From Chitinophagaceae bacterium (GTDB lineage Bacteria; Bacteroidota; Bacteroidia; Chitinophagales; Chitinophagaceae), in contig JAOQAL010000008.1 of assembly GCA_025963615.1 (NCBI GenBank), positions 1-7,719 of the forward strand: a DNA stretch of 7,719 bases. The letters are read 5' to 3'. The notes beneath the pieces were generated by a model, which saw nothing but the letters and a program-made list of their open reading frames with translations, was not told where the DNA came from and did not search any database. Shown here piece by piece: positions 1 to 6,304 of the stretch (position 1 is its first letter; the number at the start of each line of letters is the position of its first letter). The position numbers and the translations under genes are program-made.

Positions 1-50
1 AAACGTGATTTTTATAAAGTTGAAATTAATAATTATCCGGCGACCCCAGC

Positions 51-2207
51 TTACTTTTTATTTATCCACCTTTCAAAAAATTCATAGGTTCTCAGCATTT
101 GGTCAATACGCTGCCGGTTATTACCACTACGGGTCAGTTCATGCGTTCCACCCGGATGACGCACATACTCTACAGGCCTGCCCAGCACCTTTAGGCTACG
201 ATACAACATTTCACTTTGCACAAAGCCCGTCCGCCGGTCGTTATCACCATGAAAAATAATATAGGGGGTGACAATGTTCTGTACATAATTTATTGGAGAT
301 TCTCTTTGCAAATTGGTACGGGTAGCTGCTTCCCAGGGATAGCCACCAAAATAATTGGGCACCAGCGGCCAGGCATTCCCTTCTCCAAAAAAAGTAGGCA
401 GGTCATACACTCCACGTTGGCTGCAAGCCGCCTTAAAACGGTGATCATGGGCAATAATCCAGGCTACGAGGTAACCCGCATAAGAACCACCGGTAACCAC
501 TAACCGCGAAGTATCTGCCCATCCTTCGCTCACGGCTTTGTCCACCGCAGTAAGAACATCGCTGGTGGGACCGTTACCCCAATCATTTATATTGGCAAAT
601 AAAAAATCCGTTCCATAACCGCCACTACCGCGGGGATTACAGTATACCACGCCATAACCCTTACTGCACCAGAACTGAAATTCATGCCACATACTGCTTT
701 CGCCAGGTCCCCACATAGCCATCGGCCCGCCATGTATATTTAACAACAAAGGATATTTTTTTCCCGCTTCATAGTTGGCCGGTCTCATGACCCAGTATTC
801 TATCGTCTGTCCCTTACTGTTGATAAATGTTTTTTTCTCAGGAAATGATAACTGTTTTTGTTTCACCCAGTCGTAATTAAAATTGCTGATGCGCTTATCA
901 TTTTTCGCGGCAGCATCAGCCAGCCACAGCTCAAATGGATCAACGACTTCTGTTTTTATATAAATCAATTTATTATTAACTAAATCAAAACTTAACACGC
1001 CACTGTTATAATCTGTTAATTGTTCAACCTGCTTTGTCTTTATATCCATGCGGTAAACCGGTGCTCCGCCATTGCTTTGGCAAATGAAATAAATATATTT
1101 ATCGTCACTGCTCCAGGCAAGGTTGCCTTTGGCCCGGTCAAATGGCAGATCAATAATGTCTTTGGCTGTTCCATTTAATGGCATGATAGCGAGATTGGAA
1201 AAACCGATACCAGGAACTTGGCGGTATTGAAAAGCCAACCATTGGCCGGAGTGGGAAACTTCAGGTGAATTATATTCCTTTCCCCCGGCTCCTAATAATA
1301 AATGAAAATTACTGCCATCCGTATTGGCAATAAAAATTTCTGTTTCTAAAGAACGGTCAGGATGTTGAACAGAATCGATGTCACCACAAATAATTAGCTG
1401 CTTTCCATCCGGGGTAAATACCGCCTTATTAAAGCCATAAAAACCTTTCGTTATCTCAACAGGCTTCGCATCGGGTCTCGCGTCAATCAGGAAGAAGTGA
1501 TTAAAACTTATTTCCGCCGATATATCCATTTCATCCTGGAAATTCAGTTTGTCGATTACTTTAGCCTTTTTATCAGTAACGTTATTGTCCAGATAGGATC
1601 TTATTTCTTCCATATTTCCGTCTGGATCAGCTTTCACCGGGGATGTATTGAATTGCTCATTCTTTAAAAACCCGGGTTTTTCAAAAGGCCAGTGTGGAAT
1701 TTCGTTATGGGGATTGAGAATAGAATCTTTGATTAATTCTTTGATGTTAATGTTTGAGGAAAACAGAATTTGTTTACCATCCGGGCTCCATTGCGGCATG
1801 CCGGCTCCATATTTGAATTTTGTCAATGGCACCGCTTCACCTCCTTCCAGGGACAATAGAAATATTTGCGGTTTGCCATCTGCCTGTCTTACAAAGGCCA
1901 GTTGTTTCCCGTCAGGGCTCCAGGCAGCCTGGGATGAACTTTCTTTGGTTGTTAACTGTTTAGGTACGGAACCGGCTTCTGTTGCCACCATCCAGATTTG
2001 ATTGACATATTTATATTCCCATTTGGCATCCCCATCAGGCTCGATAGCCGTGACATTGAATGCCGCCCGGCTACCCTGTTTGTTAAGCGTAACACCGCTG
2101 ATGGATTTTATTTTCAGCATATCCGTTACCTTAACTGGCTGCTTACCAATTTGGGAAAATAAAATGGAAGAAATAAACAAGCAGAAAAGGGACAATACAG
2201 CTTTCAT
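51..2207 (-). CDS. Secreted S9 family (prolyl oligopeptidase-type) serine peptidase
   Basis: A 718-residue exported peptidase, likely releasing short peptides from the N-termini of substrates in the periplasm like dipeptidyl-peptidase 5 or acylaminoacyl-peptidase. The ATG at 2207 is chosen because it is followed at once by a signal peptide (MKAVLSLFCLF..., probable cleavage after FSQ near residue 19); an extension to 2270 would put about 21 polar residues in front of it. Residues 90-420 carry propeller-type PD40 repeats: WSPDGKQ near 96 and 140, TPDGKQ near 265, SHSGQW near 318, WSSDDK near 365. The C-terminal alpha/beta hydrolase domain has HGGP at 493-496, NPRGSGGYG at 524-532, nucleophile Ser575 in GGSYAGY, Asp657 in HGDND and His689 in GGTHEL. 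The Ser-Asp-His spacing fits S9 enzymes. The elbow has Ala577 where the usual G-x-S-x-G has its second Gly; I recall this variant from related Bacteroidota proteins, so it need not mean loss of activity. Exact substrate specificity cannot be read from sequence. Divergent from the gene at 2365. Confidence 0.93.
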   Translation of the reverse strand: MKAVLSLFCLFISSILFSQIGKQPVKVTDMLKIKSISGVTLNKQGSRAAFNVTAIEPDGDAKWEYKYVNQIWMVATEAGSVPKQLTTKESSSQAAWSPDGKQLAFVRQADGKPQIFLLSLEGGEAVPLTKFKYGAGMPQWSPDGKQILFSSNINIKELIKDSILNPHNEIPHWPFEKPGFLKNEQFNTSPVKADPDGNMEEIRSYLDNNVTDKKAKVIDKLNFQDEMDISAEISFNHFFLIDARPDAKPVEITKGFYGFNKAVFTPDGKQLIICGDIDSVQHPDRSLETEIFIANTDGSNFHLLLGAGGKEYNSPEVSHSGQWLAFQYRQVPGIGFSNLAIMPLNGTAKDIIDLPFDRAKGNLAWSSDDKYIYFICQSNGGAPVYRMDIKTKQVEQLTDYNSGVLSFDLVNNKLIYIKTEVVDPFELWLADAAAKNDKRISNFNYDWVKQKQLSFPEKKTFINSKGQTIEYWVMRPANYEAGKKYPLLLNIHGGPMAMWGPGESSMWHEFQFWCSKGYGVVYCNPRGSGGYGTDFLFANINDWGNGPTSDVLTAVDKAVSEGWADTSRLVVTGGSYAGYLVAWIIAHDHRFKAACSQRGVYDLPTFFGEGNAWPLVPNYFGGYPWEAATRTNLQRESPINYVQNIVTPYIIFHGDNDRRTGFVQSEMLYRSLKVLGRPVEYVRHPGGTHELTRSGNNRQRIDQMLRTYEFFERWINKK

Positions 2208-2227
2208 GATACTAATTTTCTGAAAAT

Positions 2228-2328
2228 GAATGTACAACTTCAATTTTTGACCGGTTTCCTTTTTTAACAAAGGGTTTAGTTACAGATTACTAATGAAAAA
2301 ATGATAAACCCGGATATGTTGTACATTC
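2228..2328. repeat. 11-bp inverted repeat in the divergent promoter region
   Basis: GAATGTACAAC at 2228-2238 is the exact reverse complement of GTTGTACATTC at 2318-2328. Each arm contains the palindrome TGTACA. The right arm covers the TTG at 2319-2321 that I read as the -33 element of the oxidoreductase promoter. The left arm lies about 20 nt upstream of the peptidase start. Each divergent gene therefore has the same 11-mer in the same orientation upstream of it. A role as a shared regulator site is inference. Confidence 0.5.
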
Positions 2329-2349
2329 CACCAGCCTGTTGTAAATTTG
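2319..2349 (+). promoter_or_regulatory. Bacteroidota-type promoter for the oxidoreductase beta-subunit gene
   Basis: TAAATTTG at 2342-2349 is an exact match to the Bacteroidota -7 consensus TAnnTTTG. It is preceded by TTG at 2319-2321 with a 20-nt spacer, as expected for the -33 element. Transcription would start near 2355, leaving a leader of about 10 nt before the ATG at 2365. No Shine-Dalgarno sequence is present, which is usual in this phylum. Confidence 0.6.
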
Positions 2350-2364
2350 TAAAGAATTATTTAT

Positions 2365-3396
2365 ATGAGCGAAATGACAATTGCCCCACCCGTACTCACT
2401 GCTAAAGACTTTTCAACCGACCAGGAAGTACGCTGGTGCCCCGGATGTGGGGATTATTCCATTCTGGCGCAGGTACAGAAAGTAATGCCTACACTGGGTA
2501 TTCCACGAGAAAATATTGTAATAGTGTCCGGTATCGGCTGTTCTTCCCGGTTCCCTTATTATATGAATACCTATGGCATGCACTCCATTCACGGACGTGC
2601 CACGGCTATTGCAAGTGGATTAAAGGCCGCTAGGCCTGACCTGAGCGTATGGATCGTGACTGGAGATGGGGATAGCCTTAGCATTGGAGGTAATCATACC
2701 ATTCATCTGTTACGCCGCAATTTCGACGTCAATGTATTGTTATTTAACAACCAGATCTATGGTTTGACGAAAGGGCAATATTCACCGACTTCTGAAGAAA
2801 AGAAAATAACGAAATCGACTCCTGTAGGAAGTATTGACCATCCTTTTAATCCCCTCGCCTTGGCGCTGGGAGCGGATTCTACCTTTGCTGCGCGAAGCAT
2901 GGATAGAGATCCCAAGCACATGCAGGCGATGTTACTGAGATCTAACCAGCATAAAGGAACTTCTTTCCTGGAAATCTACCAGAACTGTAACATTTTTAAT
3001 GATGGTGCTTTCGAAATGTTTACAGAAAAAGGCACCAAAGCCCAGGAAACATTATTCCTGGAACAGGGTCAGCCGCTTGTATTTGGCGCTAACAAGGATA
3101 AAGGAATTAAATTAGATGGATTCAGCCCGAAAGTGGTGGACCTCAATAATGGTTATAGCGCGGATGATCTTTGGGTGCATGATGAAAAAGATATTTACAA
3201 AGCGCAGATCCTGACCCGCATTTTTGATGATCCGAAAATTGAAGGACACCTGCCAAGGCCTTTCGGTGTGTTTTATGAAACAGACCGCCCTTGTTATGAA
3301 GATGTAATGACCAGCCAGATAGACATGGCAAAATCAAAGAGAGCAGCCGATTTGAATAAGCTGCTCAGAGGAAATGAAGTGTGGACGATTCAATAA
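2365..3396 (+). CDS. korB: 2-oxoacid:ferredoxin oxidoreductase, beta subunit (KorB/OorB type)
   Basis: A 343-residue cytoplasmic thiamine-diphosphate-binding subunit of an enzyme that oxidatively decarboxylates a 2-oxoacid (most likely 2-oxoglutarate) to the acyl-CoA with reduction of ferredoxin. WCPGCGDYS at 24-32 opens the protein. Cys25, Cys28, Cys59 (GIGCSSR) and Cys208 (YQNCNIF) match the spacing of the four 4Fe-4S ligands of two-subunit enzymes of this family. HGRA at 76-79, GDGDSLSIGGN at 100-110 and NNQIYGLTKGQ at 128-138 form the ThDP/Mg site, with Asp101 and Asn129 the expected metal-contacting region. Length and ends look complete. The partner alpha subunit (often a gamma-alpha fusion in this phylum) is usually directly upstream, but here the upstream neighbour is a divergent peptidase and the downstream neighbour is convergent, so it must be encoded outside the window. 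Pyruvate or another 2-oxoacid cannot be fully excluded as substrate. A promoter lies immediately upstream. Confidence 0.92.
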   Translation: MSEMTIAPPVLTAKDFSTDQEVRWCPGCGDYSILAQVQKVMPTLGIPRENIVIVSGIGCSSRFPYYMNTYGMHSIHGRATAIASGLKAARPDLSVWIVTGDGDSLSIGGNHTIHLLRRNFDVNVLLFNNQIYGLTKGQYSPTSEEKKITKSTPVGSIDHPFNPLALALGADSTFAARSMDRDPKHMQAMLLRSNQHKGTSFLEIYQNCNIFNDGAFEMFTEKGTKAQETLFLEQGQPLVFGANKDKGIKLDGFSPKVVDLNNGYSADDLWVHDEKDIYKAQILTRIFDDPKIEGHLPRPFGVFYETDRPCYEDVMTSQIDMAKSKRAADLNKLLRGNEVWTIQ

Positions 3397-3506
3397 CTCT
3401 TTTAAAAAAAGGAATGGAGTAAATAGTTTATTGTTTGTTGTATTTGGTTCTCGCCCCCGCCTGACTCACAACCTGTATAAGCGCTCGTGCCATAACCATA
3501 AACTTC

Positions 3507-4388
3507 TTAAACACTTTTCATTTCCCTTTCCGCATTCTCAAAAAGTTTCTTCTTTTTACTCTCATACCACCATTGCGGGGCCGTCTTTTTCATGATAGTA
3601 TCAATACTGCGCATGCCAAATAGATTCCAGGCGCCTTGTAGTTTTCCGCCGATGCCGGGTTGCATCGCTCGTAAACTCATAGCAAAACCGCTATCCAGGT
3701 ATTCCATATGATGCCAGTAACCTGCAGGCATAAATAATGTGTCGCCGTGACTAAGTGTCAAATCATAACCCTGTGCGAGTTTTAATGCGGGAAATTTTTC
3801 ATAGTCAGGCTTTCCATTCAGTTGGTAATAATTTGAAAAATCTGCGAGACTCAATACTTCAAATGGTTTACGATATAGCTTGTGTTGTTGATTATGCGGA
3901 AAAAGCAAAATCCGCTTTCTGCCGGTAAACTGGGTATGCAGAATATGGGAGACGTCAATATCGAAATGCATGTGAGTTATAGACGACGCACCACCTACAA
4001 ACAGCATCGGGTATTTTTTTACAAACCCTTTCATTAGTTGTTCCGGCCAACTGAAATCACTCGTAAGTTGCGGGGCATGATCAAATATGTTGAATAAAAA
4101 AATTCGCCACGCAGCCGGACCTTTACTTATCATATCAATGTATTCACCGAAAGTTTTATAATCGTCCGCAGAATTCACCGGAGTATAAGCATCGCTTTGT
4201 ACATTGTTATAAAGAGGAACTCTTTTATCTCCCACCAATTGCTTGAAATAATCCCAGTTCCATTTGGTATTTGCCGGCCAGTTTTTCGAAAGATTTTTAA
4301 TAACTACAGGGATACCGGGCATGTAAAATTCTTTTTTGAACACCTTTGGATCGATGTCATCCAAAGTAACTACCGGGTTTAGTATCAT
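3507..4388 (-). CDS. Cupin_8 / JmjC-like Fe(II), 2-oxoglutarate-dependent oxygenase (FIH-like)
   Basis: A 293-residue, probably cytoplasmic protein with no signal peptide. The N-terminus (GIPVVIKNLSKNWPA, 25-39) is the typical opening of the cupin_8 family, which includes FIH and JMJD5-type hydroxylases. The iron triad is visible: His141 and Asp143 in MHFDID, and His226 in GDTLFMPAGYWHHMEYL. GRKRILLFP at 156-164 aligns with the FIH segment G-x-K-R-x-x-L-F-P, so Lys158 is the likely contact to the 2-oxoglutarate carboxylate. Family members hydroxylate protein side chains or small molecules; the substrate here is unknown. The ATG at 4388 is supported by a -7-like box 16 nt upstream; the nearby ATG at 4392 is out of frame. 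It is convergent with the oxidoreductase gene (110 nt gap) and divergent from the yciO-like gene. The basic C-terminus (KKKKLFENAEREMKSV) has no domain I recognise. Confidence 0.85.
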   Translation of the reverse strand: MILNPVVTLDDIDPKVFKKEFYMPGIPVVIKNLSKNWPANTKWNWDYFKQLVGDKRVPLYNNVQSDAYTPVNSADDYKTFGEYIDMISKGPAAWRIFLFNIFDHAPQLTSDFSWPEQLMKGFVKKYPMLFVGGASSITHMHFDIDVSHILHTQFTGRKRILLFPHNQQHKLYRKPFEVLSLADFSNYYQLNGKPDYEKFPALKLAQGYDLTLSHGDTLFMPAGYWHHMEYLDSGFAMSLRAMQPGIGGKLQGAWNLFGMRSIDTIMKKTAPQWWYESKKKKLFENAEREMKSV

Positions 4389-4403
4389 ACATGTAGTTTT
4401 TTA

Positions 4404-4431
4404 CAAAGATAGTAAGGCTCTTGGGTACAAA
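4404..4431 (-). promoter_or_regulatory. Probable promoter of the cupin_8 oxygenase gene
   Basis: Read on the minus strand, TATCTTTG at 4411-4404 matches TAnnTTTG exactly. TTTG at 4431-4428 lies upstream with a 16-nt spacer, a little shorter than usual for the -33 element. The implied leader before the ATG at 4388 is about 10 nt. Confidence 0.45.
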
Positions 4432-4478
4432 TTGTGGCCAAAACGACAAAAGGCGTCCATGGAGTGTATAATAAAAAC

Positions 4479-4486
4479 TAATTTTG
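4479..4486 (+). promoter_or_regulatory. Probable -7 box of the yciO-like gene
   Basis: TAATTTTG at 4479-4486 fits TAnnTTTG exactly and ends 13 nt before the ATG at 4500. I see no convincing TTG about 20 nt upstream, so the -33 part is weak or absent. It would also drive the downstream lipoprotein gene if the two are co-transcribed. Confidence 0.4.
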
Positions 4487-4499
4487 GGCATTTAGGTTT

Positions 4500-5108
4500 A
4501 TGCTGATACATGTTCATCCGGATAATCCCCAGCCACGACAGATCAAGACCATCGTAGAGAGTTTAAGGAATGGGGGCGTTATTATTTACCCAACGGATAC
4601 TATTTATGGCCTGGGCTGTGATATTTACCAACATAAGGCCATTGAAAAAATATGCCGTATAAAAAAAGTGAATCCGCAAAAAGCGCAGTTGTCATTCGTG
4701 TGCTATGATCTCAGCCATCTCAGTGACTTTTCCAAGCAATTATCCACCCCGGTTTACCGCCTGTTGAAAGAGTATTTACCCGGTCCTTATACTTTTATTT
4801 TACCAGCCAGTAAACTGGTGCCTAAAATTCTGCAAAGTAAAAAAGATACGATCGGCCTGCGCATTCCGGACAACAATATTGCAAGAATGATCGTAAAGGA
4901 ATTAGGCCGGCCGATATTAAGCGCTTCCTTGCCGGGTGAAATGGTGGAAGATTATACAGACCCGGAAATTATGAAAGAAAATTTTAGTCATGAAGCCGAT
5001 ATCATTGTGGATGGAGGGGTCGGTGGTAGCGAGCCATCTACCATAATAGATTGTACAGGAGATACCCCAGTGCTTATAAGACAAGGATTGGGTGAATGGC
5101 ATGAATAG
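4500..5108 (+). CDS. yciO: YciO-type protein of the YrdC/Sua5 (threonylcarbamoyl-AMP synthase-like) family
   Basis: A 202-residue single-domain cytoplasmic protein, about the length of E. coli YciO. Recognisable family segments are IHVHPDNPQ-like 3-10, GGVIIYPTDTIYGLGC at 25-40, ICRIKK at 51-56, LPGPYTFIL at 93-101, TIGLRIP at 117-123 and the C-terminal STIIDCTGDTPVLIRQG at 180-196. YrdC/Sua5 proteins make L-threonylcarbamoyl-AMP from threonine, bicarbonate and ATP for the t6A37 modification of tRNA. The K-x-R and S-x-N residues typical of true YrdC are altered: the K-x-R position reads K55-K-V57, and S-T-S-A-N reads S141-A-S-L-P145. These are the positions where E. coli YciO also departs, so this is most likely a YciO orthologue whose role in t6A synthesis is uncertain. 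It will often be labelled L-threonylcarbamoyladenylate synthase. A separate YrdC/Sua5 would be expected elsewhere in the genome. No Sua5 C-terminal domain is present. Confidence 0.88.
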   Translation: MLIHVHPDNPQPRQIKTIVESLRNGGVIIYPTDTIYGLGCDIYQHKAIEKICRIKKVNPQKAQLSFVCYDLSHLSDFSKQLSTPVYRLLKEYLPGPYTFILPASKLVPKILQSKKDTIGLRIPDNNIARMIVKELGRPILSASLPGEMVEDYTDPEIMKENFSHEADIIVDGGVGGSEPSTIIDCTGDTPVLIRQGLGEWHE

Positions 5109-5160
5109 ATGATGCGCTGGGTACATAGTAAGGCTACATGCAACGTTATCATCCCATCCT

Positions 5161-6015
5161 GTGTCAACAGCTCCTGTGAGAACTTTATTAATCATACCGG
5201 GTTGTTTGATTTTCTTCAGTGCCTGCCGCACTCCGCGCTACGTATACGCGCCGTCACCACCAAACAATCCTTATTTTAAGAAACAAGGTGATTCGAAAAT
5301 TTCGGCTTATTATGCTGTTGGCGGGAATGAAGGAAGTAATTCAGGTGAACAAAATCGTGGACTCGATGTCCAGGCCGCTTATGCTGTCATGGATCATTGG
5401 GCGCTGTCCTTTGATCATTTTTCCAGGAAAGAAAGGGATATTTATAATTATTATCAGAATGGTATTTTCGATAGCTCTATAGTAACTTATCACCGGACCA
5501 TTACAAGCTTCGGCGGCGGCTATTTTTGTGGGTTAGATAAGAGGAGAAAAATTACCTTCAATATTTATGGCGGGATCGGGTTTGGTAAATTCAATATTAA
5601 CGATAAAGGAATTGATGATTCAGCTGCCCCTTACACCAGGTTTCATAGAACCAATGTCACTAAATGGTACCTGCAACCTGGATTCAACTTCATGCCGGGA
5701 AGATATTTCTGGTGTTCTTTTACAACAAGGTTTGTTTTCGCAGACTATTCGGCAATTACGACTTCCTACAGCCCGGACGAACAGGTTAGCTTAGACTTGA
5801 GTAATTTGGGAAACAGAGCCTTATTTTTCTTTGAGCCCTCATTTAATATGCAATTCGGCTTACCCAAATGTCCATGGCTGAAAATAAACAGCGGTTTTGC
5901 CATCTCAGCCAATATGACGAGGGTAAGAAATGCCGACTACCTGCAGTATCATTCCAGGACACTAACAGGATATGTTGGCATCACACTCGACCCCCTAAAA
6001 TTTCGCGACAAATAA
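5161..6015 (+). CDS. Putative outer-membrane beta-barrel-like lipoprotein, function unknown
   Basis: I do not recognise a named family. The 284-residue product begins with a short hydrophobic segment (RTLLIIPGCLIFFSAC) ending in a lipobox-like FSAC at Cys22, so it is probably a lipoprotein. The mature part is rich in alternating hydrophobic/aromatic strands: 45-52, 69-86, 113-125, 131-144, 168-196, 220-233, 240-253 and 267-278, consistent with a small 8-10-stranded beta-barrel. The pattern Cys - proline-rich linker - NPYFKKQGDSKISAYY - GLDVQAAYAVMDHWALSFDHF resembles Bacteroidota 'hypothetical' proteins with a lipobox followed by a barrel-like domain; this resemblance is from memory. There is no in-frame ATG between the in-frame stop at 5110 and the signal sequence; the start is GTG at 5161 or GTG at 5176, which would begin directly at MRTLL. 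It follows the yciO-like gene by 52 nt with no clear promoter, so co-transcription is plausible. Its TAA at 6013-6015 lies inside the first copy of the intergenic repeat that follows. Confidence 0.75.
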   Translation: MSTAPVRTLLIIPGCLIFFSACRTPRYVYAPSPPNNPYFKKQGDSKISAYYAVGGNEGSNSGEQNRGLDVQAAYAVMDHWALSFDHFSRKERDIYNYYQNGIFDSSIVTYHRTITSFGGGYFCGLDKRRKITFNIYGGIGFGKFNINDKGIDDSAAPYTRFHRTNVTKWYLQPGFNFMPGRYFWCSFTTRFVFADYSAITTSYSPDEQVSLDLSNLGNRALFFFEPSFNMQFGLPKCPWLKINSGFAISANMTRVRNADYLQYHSRTLTGYVGITLDPLKFRDK

Positions 6016-6119
6016 AAAGGAGGCTATCTCAATAGGGTAATTTTAAAATAATCCCGCAGAGACGTTAAGAAACTATAGATTGATTCTAACAATTCACTCT
6101 TTGCGTTCTTTGCTTCTTA

Positions 6120-6161
6120 GCGCCCTTTGCGTGAAATATCGCGCCCTCTGCGTGAAATATC
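6120..6161. repeat. 21-bp tandem duplication inside repeat unit 1
   Basis: GCGCCCTTTGCGTGAAATAT plus C at 6120-6140 is followed immediately by a second copy at 6141-6161 with a single T/C difference at the eighth base. Unit 2 has only one copy, so the duplication arose within unit 1 or was lost from unit 2. Confidence 0.85.
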
Positions 6162-6173
6162 CCTAAATAAAAA

Positions 6174-6260
6174 GGAGGCTGTCTCAAAATGGTTCTTAAC
6201 CGTTCATCTCTTTGCGTGCTTTGCTTCTTCGCGCCCTTTGCGTGAAACAAGACAGCCTCC
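6174..6260. repeat. Inverted repeat bounding repeat unit 2; possible bidirectional terminator
   Basis: GGAGGCTGTCT at 6174-6184 and AGACAGCCTCC at 6250-6260 pair perfectly over 11 bp around a 65-nt loop that holds the core repeat. The left arm is preceded by an A-rich run (AAATAAAAA). The element sits between two convergent genes ending at 6015 and 6305. Termination is possible by position, but the long loop makes a simple rho-independent terminator doubtful; ends of a small mobile element are an equally good reading. Confidence 0.55.
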
Positions 6261-6304
6261 CGGACCTTCTACCATTTATACCTATGCCTGTTGAGAACTT
6301 ATAT

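Larger units (their letters stand above)
6010..6260. repeat. Two tandem copies of a CGCAAAG-rich, MITE-like intergenic repeat
   Basis: The left-end block at 6010-6032 recurs at 6165-6187 with one mismatch in 23 (A6026 versus G6181). The core block at 6097-6136 recurs at 6208-6247 with two mismatches in 40. On the minus strand the core is built from units close to CGCAAAG (for example CACGCAAAG, GGCGCGAAG, AAGCAAAG). Unit 2 ends with the 11-mer AGACAGCCTCC, the reverse complement of its left end. Unit 1 lacks this right end and runs directly into unit 2. Unit 1 also has an inverted, imperfect copy of the core at 6055-6072 (CGCAGAGACGTTAAGAAA) facing 6114-6131, about 14 of 18 positions pairing. 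No coding capacity is seen. I recall CTTTGCG-type repeats as dispersed intergenic sequence in several bacterial phyla, but copy number in this genome cannot be judged here. Confidence 0.8.

Noticed and set aside
5..503. Plus-strand open frames at 5-259 and 216-503
   Set aside because: They lie antisense to the conserved C-terminal domain of the S9 peptidase, whose triad is encoded there, and show no family features.
2208..2240. TAnnTTTG promoter for the S9 peptidase
   Set aside because: No exact box is present on the minus strand; the only TA at the correct spacing from GTTGTACATTC overlaps the start codon, which would not leave a transcript including it.
2208..2270. N-terminal extension of the peptidase to 2270
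   Set aside because: It adds 21 charged and polar residues in front of a complete signal peptide; the ATG at 2207 is the natural start.
3397..3506. Terminator between the convergent genes
   Set aside because: I looked for a GC-rich hairpin with a T-run and found only a weak GTTGT/ACAAC pairing with a long loop.
6010..6260. CRISPR array
   Set aside because: There are only two units, with different spacings between shared blocks (155 and 111 nt offsets), no regular spacers and no cas genes.
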